64,000 bases of DNA, from contig CATOSU010000002.1 of the NCBI GenBank assembly GCA_951812615.1, positions 1,550,001 through 1,614,000 on the forward strand, read 5' to 3'. Position numbers and translations under genes: made by a program. Within the stretch, counting starts at the first letter, position 1. Every line of letters begins with the position of its first letter. This DNA comes from an uncultured Paracoccaceae bacterium (GTDB lineage: Bacteria; Pseudomonadota; Alphaproteobacteria; Rhodobacterales; Rhodobacteraceae). The notes beneath the pieces are model-generated. The model saw nothing but the letters and a program-made list of their open reading frames with translations, did no database searches and was not told the DNA's origin. Of this stretch, positions 57,150-64,000 are shown in pieces.

Positions 57150-58205
57150 TCAGTTCAGTCCGCCGAACCACCGCCGGTAGATCGTGTCATAGGTTCCGTC
57201 TTCGCGCAGACCGAGAAGGGCGCGATTGACATCCTCGACCAGCGGGCTGTCGCTGGGAAAGATGATGCCATAGTTTTCACGCAGAAAGACCGGGCCGGCA
57301 ATCACGCCGAATTCGCGGCCTTCGTGCGATGTGTAGTAGCTCAGGATCGGCGCGTCGAACACCACGGCGTCGAACTGGCCCTCTTCGAAGGCGGTCAGCA
57401 GCGGTACGAGCCCGGGGTAAACCGCATAGTCAATCTCGCGCCGGTCGAGGAAACCGGCGGCGGTGGAGTTTTCGATCGTGGCGACGCGCTGGCCGTAGAG
57501 GTCGGACACGTTGTTGACCGAACCACTGATCGCGGCGACGGTCATGGCCGAGGTGATTTTTGCTACGAAGATGGACACGACGAACAGCGAGGAAATAACC
57601 AGAAGCACGGCAAAGACCCGGCCGAATACCGTGCGCGGCACGCGTTCTTCGAACCCGCCGTTCACAACAAGATTGAGTGCCCACCAGAAGGACGGAAACA
57701 GCGATTCGCCTGCAGTACGGTCGAAATAGGGCTGGGCGTGGCGTTCAAAGAACCACATCAGCATGCCGCCGCAGAACAGGGCGAGAAACGCAAATCCGAT
57801 TGCGATCAGCAGATCGGCGGACACCAGAGCCCGCAGCAGCGAGGGTGAGCGCGCCGATTGCGCGGGGACCATGATCTGCAGGCCGGATTCGAAGATCGGT
57901 TGGCTGAAATCCATCACCTCTTCGCGGGCGGCGGTTATCGAGATGTTTGCGATCGCCAGGTCGGATTGGGCGGTTTCCACCGCGCTCAGCATGTCGCCAA
58001 AGACGTCGTGGCGGACAATGCTGACTTCCCAGTCCAGCGTGTCGGCCAGCGCCCTGAGCAGGTCCATCGAAAACCCAGTATCGGTGCCGTCCTGCGTCAG
58101 CGAAAACGGCGGACGGGTTACGGTTGAGACCGTCAGCGTCCGGGCCGCCGCGATTTGGGCGGTGAGGCCAAGCAGCAGGCCGAGCAGAAGAAGGAGTTTG
58201 CGCAT
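57150..58205 (-). CDS. Prokaryotic glutamate-receptor-like protein (split binding domain with channel insert)
   Basis: 351 aa. Signal peptide (residues 1-21, ending AAA-RTL), ligand-binding lobe S1 (22-115, TVTRPPFSLTQDGTDTGFSM, SDLAIANISITAAREEVMDF), TM1 (about 130-152), a pore-like re-entrant segment (168-187), TM2 (195-220), then lobe S2 (228-351). This is the architecture of GluR0-type channels. After the loop, VPRTVFGRVFAVLL matches the K+-channel P-x-T-x-x-G-R pattern, but the filter position reads VNGGFEE instead of TVGYGD. Probably a ligand-gated channel or a sensor that lost K+ selectivity. It is the last gene of an apparent operon with two Hint genes. Start ATG 58205 directly gives the signal peptide. 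Confidence 0.8.
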   Translation of the reverse strand: MRKLLLLLGLLLGLTAQIAAARTLTVSTVTRPPFSLTQDGTDTGFSMDLLRALADTLDWEVSIVRHDVFGDMLSAVETAQSDLAIANISITAAREEVMDFSQPIFESGLQIMVPAQSARSPSLLRALVSADLLIAIGFAFLALFCGGMLMWFFERHAQPYFDRTAGESLFPSFWWALNLVVNGGFEERVPRTVFGRVFAVLLVISSLFVVSIFVAKITSAMTVAAISGSVNNVSDLYGQRVATIENSTAAGFLDRREIDYAVYPGLVPLLTAFEEGQFDAVVFDAPILSYYTSHEGREFGVIAGPVFLRENYGIIFPSDSPLVEDVNRALLGLREDGTYDTIYRRWFGGLN

Positions 58206-58269
58206 TTTCACCCTTGGGTTTTTCTGACCCCTAGTTCGTCTTTTCGATACGGGCAAGGTGTGCCGGAGT

Positions 58270-59364
58270 TCAAGCAGATCGTTGTTCTGCCAGAACCAAT
58301 GCATCGTACTGGCGCAGGATCGGGAATGCCGGTGTGCTGTGTTCAGGCAGCCGGGCCCGGTCAAACGCGCTGAGAAGCGTTGCGGCGAGCAGGTGCTTTT
58401 TCCGTCTGAGGCGGCCGATATAGAGGCTCTCCAGCGCGGCGCCGGCGGTTCGTATGGCCTGATGTTGGGGCAGCAGGACATGGTGGTAGGTGATGTATGG
58501 CCCCGTCGCGACCCGGGTTGCGGCCATGCCGCCGATCAGGTGGCTGGCATTGGCAAGCACGGCTTCGGTCCCGAACATGTAATCGACAACGCTGCCGCTG
58601 ATCTTCAGCCGCTGTCCCGGTGCGACAATCGCATCATGGTGCAGGCCGAAATACGGAGCGCGAAGCCTGACGGGCGCAAACGCGCCGCGGGCCGGCACAG
58701 TGCGGGATACTCTGTGCAGGACGGGCAAAACATCGCCGGTTTCCGTCAGCACCGTATCGCCGCGCCGAAGCTTTGCCACCGGGACTTCGCCTGCCGGGGT
58801 TGCGATCGGCGTCCGGCCGGACAGGGTTGGCATTGGTCCGACGGGCTCGATCCGGGTGGATATGGCGAGGAATTCGGCATCCGGGGAGATGTAACGGGTG
58901 CTGCGACCCCTGATCAGCTCTTCCAGATCGGCAAGACGCAGCGGCGGCGGCGCCGGGACATCGGCAATCGTGAATTGTCCGCTGTCCATATGTTCAAGGA
59001 CCAGATGGCCCCATTTGCGCGGTGCGTCCCAGGAATAGGTGATGTGAAGCGCCTCCAGCCGTTCCGTATGGGGCTGTCGGACAACGGCGTGGCACAGCGT
59101 ACCGGCCTGATCGATCACGAGGGTCACACCGCCGCCCGGGATCGACTGAAGAGATATCTGCACCGGCCAGGTCCCGTCCGACGCATAGCGCAGCAGGGTC
59201 TGGGGCCGGCTGCCGGGTGTGAGGCGGGTTTCCAGAACGATCGAACCACGGGTGACGAGGTCATCGGGTGCGGGCCGACCGGCTGAAGAAACGGCACACA
59301 GATCGGGGCAGTCTTCGGGATGAAAGCCGTGCCCGTCGTGATCCCAGAGCCCGATCCAGGTCAT
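58270..59364 (-). CDS. Hint-domain protein with degenerate catalytic Cys
   Basis: 364 aa. Residues about 1-150 form a beta-rich lectin/LamG-like domain (VLETRLTPGSRPQTLLRYAS). A Hint-like domain starts about 185: SGRTPIATPAGEVPVAKLRR, with HHDAIVAPGQRLKI and YHHVLLPQHQAI. The position of the nucleophilic Cys in the paralogs (PCF.AGT) holds Thr (PTLSGRT), so self-cleavage is unlikely. The C terminus LRQYDALVLAEQRSA matches the end motif of the other two Hint proteins. Starts one base after the upstream Hint stop. Confidence 0.78.
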   Translation of the reverse strand: MTWIGLWDHDGHGFHPEDCPDLCAVSSAGRPAPDDLVTRGSIVLETRLTPGSRPQTLLRYASDGTWPVQISLQSIPGGGVTLVIDQAGTLCHAVVRQPHTERLEALHITYSWDAPRKWGHLVLEHMDSGQFTIADVPAPPPLRLADLEELIRGRSTRYISPDAEFLAISTRIEPVGPMPTLSGRTPIATPAGEVPVAKLRRGDTVLTETGDVLPVLHRVSRTVPARGAFAPVRLRAPYFGLHHDAIVAPGQRLKISGSVVDYMFGTEAVLANASHLIGGMAATRVATGPYITYHHVLLPQHQAIRTAGAALESLYIGRLRRKKHLLAATLLSAFDRARLPEHSTPAFPILRQYDALVLAEQRSA

Positions 59365-59365
59365 G

Positions 59366-60943
59366 TCAGGCCACCCGCGGCTGTTTTGTCAGCAACTGGG
59401 CTTCGAAATGGCGAAGCGTCCGGCGGGCCGCCGGGCTGTAGCCGGCGCCCGAGGACGGATCGAGCTCGGGGAAAATCCGGCAGATTTCCTGAACCGCCTG
59501 ACTGTCGAACAGGCTGGTTGTCTGGGGGCCGGGCAGAAAGCTTTCGGTTTCCAGCCCCTGAGAATAGATGACCTGATGCTGGTCGAACATGACGTGGACA
59601 TAGGTCACGTCGCCACCTTCGACCCGGGTCACCGACCGGTCGTTGATCAGATCCTTGGCGGCGATCAGAACCTCGCCTTCGCCAAACAGCAGCTCGGCAA
59701 GGCTGTCCTGCACCAGAATGCGGTGCTGCGGCGACACATAGAGATCCTCATGCGGGCCGAAGGTGCCGGCGCGGATCCGGACCGGTGCCAGATCGCCCTG
59801 TGCCGGAACCGTGCGGCCGCCGACCCAGCGCACAGGGCGGTGACCGTCGTCTTTGGTTTCAACCAGATCGCCGGGGCTCAGGCTTTCGACCGGGCAGTCG
59901 CCGTCCGGCGTGCGGATGAGCGTACCGGCCACGAAGCAGGGGATCGAATCCACCTCCACATACGCTGTGTCCGACAATGTGCCGTCGGTGGCGGTGTAGG
60001 TGAAATTGAAGCTTTCGGTGTCGCCGTCGCCGGCGACCGAGATCGTGCCGTCGGCGTTGAGGGTGACCGACTGGCCGGTGTTGAGCACCACGGTGTCATT
60101 CGCGGTCACCTCGATGCCGTTGATATGGGTGATGGTCAGCGTGCCCGAAGTCTGGTCATTGGCCAGAACGTCGACCGTGACGGTTCCGTTCGGATAGACG
60201 GATGTGCTGTCGGAAATGGCGACCAGTTCGCCCTGGATACTGTCACCGGCGATCAGAAGGGCAGAATCGTAGCTGCTGTCGCCGACATCGGCGATGCCGA
60301 TCGTGATCGAGTTCACCTCACCCGCCTCGACCGGGATGGTCATGGTCATGGTGACGGTGAACCCGTCCATCTCGGTGTTGTATTCGTCGCCGGTGTTGGA
60401 AATGTAGAGGTTTTCGTTGTCGCCGGAATTGACGTTGCCCGGGTCGGCATCTCCGTCGCCGACCTCCAGTTCGACCAGTTCGCCGTTGATCCAGACGGCG
60501 ACGGTGTCCTGATAGATCGAATCCACGTATTCCGGGTATTCCTCGGACGCGAACACGAACTGCATGGTGATCGTGTCGCCTTCGGGGATGAAATCCGTCT
60601 CGATATAGGCGGCGTCGTAGGTCCGGGTACCAGCGGCGTCATTGAAGTCGGAATTGTTGTTCTGGCCACTGCTGCTGGTGGTCGTCGAATTGCTCTGGTT
60701 CTGCTGGCCGCTGCTGTTGGTAAAACCGCTGGTGTCGCCGGTGGAGAGGATAACGCCGGTGTCGCTGGGGGTAACGCCGTCGGCGATCGCGTCGCCATCG
60801 GTATAGATGCCCGAACTGTCCGGGTCTCCGGAATAGCTGGCGGTGCCCTCGACGATTTCAATACCTTCGCCGAAGATTTCCTCCACCATCTCTTCGGCGG
60901 TGGCAGAGGTGTCGATAGGTAGTTCGGCTGTTGTTTCTGGCAT
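59366..60943 (-). CDS. Choice-of-anchor L / Hint-domain protein (paralog B)
   Basis: 525 aa, same layout as the 55086-56660 protein. N-terminal ELPIDTSATAEEMVEEIFGE, choice-of-anchor L core (SGIYTDGDAIADGVTPSDTG, FASEEYPEYVDSIYQDTVAV) with a Ser/Gln/Asn-rich stretch (QQNQSNSTTTSSSGQNNN, about residues 80-97), Ig-like repeat and Hint domain from about residue 336 (PCFVAGTLIRTPDGDCPVES, SPQHRILVQDS, MFDQHQVIYSQGLETES). The catalytic Cys is intact. It ends LRHFEAQLLTKQPRVA. Hint domains catalyse self-cleavage or ligation; that activity is inferred. First gene of the Hint-Hint-receptor operon. Confidence 0.82.
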   Translation of the reverse strand: MPETTAELPIDTSATAEEMVEEIFGEGIEIVEGTASYSGDPDSSGIYTDGDAIADGVTPSDTGVILSTGDTSGFTNSSGQQNQSNSTTTSSSGQNNNSDFNDAAGTRTYDAAYIETDFIPEGDTITMQFVFASEEYPEYVDSIYQDTVAVWINGELVELEVGDGDADPGNVNSGDNENLYISNTGDEYNTEMDGFTVTMTMTIPVEAGEVNSITIGIADVGDSSYDSALLIAGDSIQGELVAISDSTSVYPNGTVTVDVLANDQTSGTLTITHINGIEVTANDTVVLNTGQSVTLNADGTISVAGDGDTESFNFTYTATDGTLSDTAYVEVDSIPCFVAGTLIRTPDGDCPVESLSPGDLVETKDDGHRPVRWVGGRTVPAQGDLAPVRIRAGTFGPHEDLYVSPQHRILVQDSLAELLFGEGEVLIAAKDLINDRSVTRVEGGDVTYVHVMFDQHQVIYSQGLETESFLPGPQTTSLFDSQAVQEICRIFPELDPSSGAGYSPAARRTLRHFEAQLLTKQPRVA

Positions 60944-61224
60944 GACCCGCCTGAACCTTACTCTTCACAAGGCAGGTGCTGCGGGATCACATAACATAAG
61001 AGCGCCGCCCGCCTGCGACGCGGGCGAAACCGGTTGTGATCTGAACTGCGCGATCCCCTGCCTCAGGGACGTGTTTTTTATTGTGGATAAACTAGCATAG
61101 GGTGACCCGGCCTGTTAACCCATTTCCGGTATTACCGCCCCGAATTGGCTGGGGTGTCGTCACAACTTTGCCACAAATTCCGCCCCCGGGGCGGATCGAA
61201 CACGCCGCCAAAGGACCCTGCGCG

Positions 61225-62367
61225 ATGACAACAGATCCCGTAAAACTGACCGCCGACCTGATCCGCTGCCCGTCGGTGACGCCGGCAGAGGGCGGGGCGC
61301 TGGTTTTGCTGGAGGCGCTTTTGAACGATGCCGGGTTCGACTGCGTGCGCGTGGATCGGGGCGGGGTGGCGAACCTCTTTGCACGCTGGGGCCCGAAGGG
61401 GCACGCGCGGACGTTCGGGTTCAACGGGCACACGGACGTGGTGCCGCCGGGAGATGAGGCGGCGTGGGCTCATGGCCCCTTTGCTGCGGTCGAGGCTGAT
61501 GGCGTTCTTTATGGCCGTGGCGCGACGGACATGAAATCGGGGGTTGCGGCCTTTGCTGCGGCGGCCGTGGATTTCGTGCGCGACACGCCGCCGGACGGTG
61601 CCGTGGTTCTGACGATCACCGGGGACGAGGAAGGCGACGCGGTGGATGGCACGACCGCGCTGCTGGACTGGATGGCGGAGCAGGGCGAAGCGATGAGTGT
61701 TTGCCTTGTCGGAGAACCGACCTGTCCGGACGTGATGGGCGAGATGATCAAGATCGGCCGGCGCGGATCCATGTCGGCATGGTTCACCGTGACCGGGGTG
61801 CAGGGCCATTCCGCCTATCCGCACCGGGCAAAGAACCCGCTGCCTGCCATCGCGCGGCTTATGGACCGGCTGGCGTCGCGCAGGCTGGACGAGGGCACCG
61901 ATCATTTCGATGCGTCGACACTGGCGGTTGTGACAATCGATACCGGCAACCCGGCGACAAACGTGATCCCGGGGCAATGCAGTGGTGCGGTGAACATCCG
62001 TTTCAACGATCTTCACACCGGGGAAAGCCTGACCAGCTGGCTGCGGCAGGAGGCTGAGGAGGCTGGCAGCGCGTTCGGCGTCGGGATCGACATGCGTGTG
62101 AAAGTGTCGGGCGAAGCGTTTCTGACTCCGCCGGGCCCATTGTCGGAGCTTGTTTCACAGGCCGTCGAGGCCGCCACCGGCGTTGTCCCGGCGCTGTCCA
62201 CCACGGGCGGGACATCGGATGCGCGTTTCATAAAGGCGCATTGCCCGGTGGTCGAATTCGGGCTGGTCGGGCGGACGATGCATCAGGTGGACGAATGCGT
62301 GCCGGTGGCGCAGATTGATCAGCTCAAGGCCGTGTATACCCGGATACTGGCTGACTATTTCGCGTGA
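61225..62367 (+). CDS. dapE: Succinyl-diaminopimelate desuccinylase
   Basis: 380 aa dinuclear zinc peptidase of the M20 family, releasing LL-diaminopimelate for lysine and peptidoglycan. Metal-site motifs [47 protein letters not shown] and [20 protein letters not shown], with [15 protein letters not shown] near the end. ATG 61225 follows AAAGGACC. The stop overlaps the next gene (GTGA). Confidence 0.96.
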   Translation: MTTDPVKLTADLIRCPSVTPAEGGALVLLEALLNDAGFDCVRVDRGGVANLFARWGPKGHARTFGFNGHTDVVPPGDEAAWAHGPFAAVEADGVLYGRGATDMKSGVAAFAAAAVDFVRDTPPDGAVVLTITGDEEGDAVDGTTALLDWMAEQGEAMSVCLVGEPTCPDVMGEMIKIGRRGSMSAWFTVTGVQGHSAYPHRAKNPLPAIARLMDRLASRRLDEGTDHFDASTLAVVTIDTGNPATNVIPGQCSGAVNIRFNDLHTGESLTSWLRQEAEEAGSAFGVGIDMRVKVSGEAFLTPPGPLSELVSQAVEAATGVVPALSTTGGTSDARFIKAHCPVVEFGLVGRTMHQVDECVPVAQIDQLKAVYTRILADYFA

Positions 62368-62963
62368 GCCGTACCCTGATCGTGATGGTCAAGGAACCGC
62401 GGGCCGGGCGTGTGAAAACCCGGCTGGCGCAGGGGATTGGCACGGTGGGCGCTGCATGGTGGTACCGTCACCAGGTGGCGGAGACCATCCGGGTGCTGCG
62501 CGACCCGCGCTGGCGGCTGGTTCTGGCCATGACACCCGATGGCGCCGGGCCGGTCCGGATGTGGCCCCGCGGTTCGGTCATTGTCGCGCAGGGCGGCGGC
62601 GATCTGGGGCAGCGGATGCACAGGTTGCTGACGGGGTTTCCGGGCGGCCCCACGGTGATCATCGGGTCCGACATTCCCGGGATCACTCCGGACCATGTCT
62701 GGCGGGCGTTCCGGGCGCTGGGGCGGGCCGATGCCGTGTTTGGCCCGGCGGAGGATGGCGGTTACTGGCTGGTTGGGCTGAAAAACCGGCGCGCGGCACC
62801 GCCCGCGCTGTTTGATGGCGTGCGCTGGTCGGGGCCGCATGCGCTGGCCGATACGCTGGACACGCTGGGCGGCCTGACATTCGCGCTGACCGATACCATG
62901 CGCGATGTCGACACGACGGCGGATCTCTCTGCTTTTCGGCATGACGCAATGCGGGGACCGTGA
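62364..62963 (+). CDS. TIGR04282-type (DUF2064) nucleotidyl/glycosyltransferase
   Basis: 199 aa GT-A-like fold with [20 protein letters not shown] at the start, [18 protein letters not shown] and [14 protein letters not shown] as landmarks. The family was named for arsenosugar gene neighbourhoods; no arsenic genes are here, so the role is open. GTG 62364 overlaps the dapE stop by 4 bases. Confidence 0.83.
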   Translation: MSRTLIVMVKEPRAGRVKTRLAQGIGTVGAAWWYRHQVAETIRVLRDPRWRLVLAMTPDGAGPVRMWPRGSVIVAQGGGDLGQRMHRLLTGFPGGPTVIIGSDIPGITPDHVWRAFRALGRADAVFGPAEDGGYWLVGLKNRRAAPPALFDGVRWSGPHALADTLDTLGGLTFALTDTMRDVDTTADLSAFRHDAMRGP

Positions 62964-62975
62964 TACGCGGAGCCC

Positions 62976-64000
62976 ATGACCCGCATCCCGACCAAAGCAG
63001 AGATTCTGGAATGGATTTCCGCCCACCCCAGCCAGACTTCGAAACGCGACATTGCCAAGGCCTTTGGCATCAAGGGCAGCGACCGGATTGACCTGAAGCG
63101 TGTGCTGAAGGAGCTGGAGGCCGAGGGCCATCTTGAAAAGCGGCGCAAGACCTATCGCGATCCGGATCGCTTGCCGCCGGTGTCGGTGTTGCAGGTGAAG
63201 GCCCCGGACGCCGACGGAGATCTGTTCGCACGCCCGCTGGAATGGCACGGCGAGGGGGTGGAACCGATTGTTCTGGTTGTGCCGCGGGCCTCTGATCCGG
63301 TGCTGGGAGAAGGGGACCGGATCCTTGCCCGCCTGAGCGTGGTGCAGGAGGAAGACCACAATTACGAGGCCCGGCTGATCCGGCGCATCGGGACCAACCC
63401 CAAACGCATTCTGGGGGTGTTCCGCAAAGGCGCCGAAGGCGGGCGGATCGTGCCCATCGACAAGGCGTCGCAGTCGGAATGGACGGTCGCCGCCGGCGCG
63501 ATGCACGGTGCCAGGGACGGGGAGCTTGTGGAGGCTGAACAGGCCGGGCCGAAGGGCCGGCTGGGCCTGCCGGCGGCCCGAATTGTCGAACGGCTTGGCG
63601 ATCCCTCGGCGCCGCGGGCGGTATCGCTGATTGCCATTCACCAGCACGGGATACCGGACGATTTTCCGGACGCTGCGATTGCCGAGGCCGACCGGGCGAA
63701 GCCCGTGGGCCTGTCCGGGCGCGAGGATCTGCGGGATCTGCCGCTGATCACCATTGATCCGTCTGATGCCCGCGATCACGACGACGCCTGTTATGCCCAG
63801 ATCGACGACGACCCGGCAAATCCCGGAGGCCACGTGGTGTGGGTGGCGATTGCCGATGTCGCGGCCTATGTGACCGCCGGCGGCGCGCTGGATCGCGAGG
63901 CCCGCAAGCGCGGCAATTCCAGCTATTTCCCCGACCGGGTTGTGCCGATGCTGCCGGACCGGCTGTCCGGGGACTTGTGTTCGCTGCACGAGGGCGTGCC
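62976..64000 (+). CDS. rnr: Ribonuclease R (5' part; continues past window)
   Basis: The frame is open from ATG 62976 to the window end (341 codons). N-terminal winged-helix MTRIPTKAEILEWISAHPSQ and TSKRDIAKAFGIKGSDRIDL, cold-shock region (VPIDKASQSEWTVAAG), then the start of the RNB nuclease domain with metal-binding LITIDPSDARDHDDACYA and WVAIADVAAYV. A 3'-5' exoribonuclease for structured RNA and rRNA quality control. It starts 12 bases after the previous stop. Confidence 0.93.
   Translation, partial: MTRIPTKAEILEWISAHPSQTSKRDIAKAFGIKGSDRIDLKRVLKELEAEGHLEKRRKTYRDPDRLPPVSVLQVKAPDADGDLFARPLEWHGEGVEPIVLVVPRASDPVLGEGDRILARLSVVQEEDHNYEARLIRRIGTNPKRILGVFRKGAEGGRIVPIDKASQSEWTVAAGAMHGARDGELVEAEQAGPKGRLGLPAARIVERLGDPSAPRAVSLIAIHQHGIPDDFPDAAIAEADRAKPVGLSGREDLRDLPLITIDPSDARDHDDACYAQIDDDPANPGGHVVWVAIADVAAYVTAGGALDREARKRGNSSYFPDRVVPMLPDRLSGDLCSLHEGV

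Noticed and set aside
61082..61090. Perfect DnaA box (TGTGGATAA) upstream of dapE
   Set aside because: It is a single 9-mer; such a match is expected by chance about once in a window of this size, and no second box or unwinding region is nearby.
62355..63989. Minus-strand open frame of 544 codons opposite the glycosyltransferase and rnr
   Set aside because: Composition-driven antisense frame; the plus-strand rnr frame has clear RNB motifs.

Overview
The window is a contiguous piece of a GC-rich alphaproteobacterial chromosome, most likely from the Rhodobacteraceae (Roseobacter-type marine bacteria). Supporting signs are the gene content and order (dnaA, dnaN, recF and gyrB in line; mutM beside ubiE-ubiB; rpsT next to dnaA; a serC-serA operon), alphaproteobacterial protein families (Rhizobium-type asparaginase, IalB, YjbF/YjbH, Hint/choice-of-anchor proteins), and candidate alphaproteobacterial regulatory motifs (sigma-32 and CtrA). 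I found no rRNA, tRNA, CRISPR array, transposase or prophage genes.

Layout. 1-8363 is a surface-polysaccharide region: YjbF lipoprotein and YjbH, a frameshifted CapD/WbpM-type dehydratase, a family 2 glycosyltransferase, kdsB, cysQ and, divergently, an ABC-2 polysaccharide-export permease without its ATPase. 8360-17525 holds an SH3 protein, AlkB, dnaK-dnaJ behind a candidate heat-shock promoter, radC, a BisC-like molybdoenzyme, a Nudix hydrolase and RidA. 17637-25989 is the replication block (gyrB, recF, dnaN, dnaA, all minus strand), interrupted by LysE and VOC genes and by a plus-strand PhyH dioxygenase. 26501-32742 carries rpsT, an enoyl-CoA hydratase, mutM, an orphan membrane protein, ubiE, ubiB and a reductive-dehalogenase-like Fe-S protein. 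32827-37950 has a thiolase, an XRE-cupin regulator, kbl-tdh (threonine breakdown) and a phosphatase. 38114-44356 contains all three serine-pathway genes (serA, serC, serB) with an AI-2E exporter and a capsule-type transferase. 44402-53814 is a mixed metabolic stretch: ArsR-SRPBCC-YciI, asparaginase, IalB, rlmN, a sulfatase interrupted by a stop codon, LOG, threonine dehydratase, a ribbon-helix-helix protein and dapD. 53937-60943 is the most unusual part: CcdA plus thioredoxin, then three Hint-domain proteins, two of them choice-of-anchor L paralogs, and a glutamate-receptor-like channel protein in one apparent operon with two of the Hint genes. 61225-64000 has dapE, a TIGR04282 glycosyltransferase and the 5' part of rnr.

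Two genes look broken by single-base changes: capD (one missing base near 2895) and the sulfatase (in-frame TAA at 48887). Several dispersed palindromic repeat families are visible by comparing loci within the window. One of them, a roughly 60-bp palindrome, lies inside the coding sequence of the ribbon-helix-helix protein (52631-52689), and its two arms recur in swapped order after the enoyl-CoA hydratase gene (26922-26990). That palindrome and the Hint/glutamate-receptor operon are the best candidates for something undescribed.
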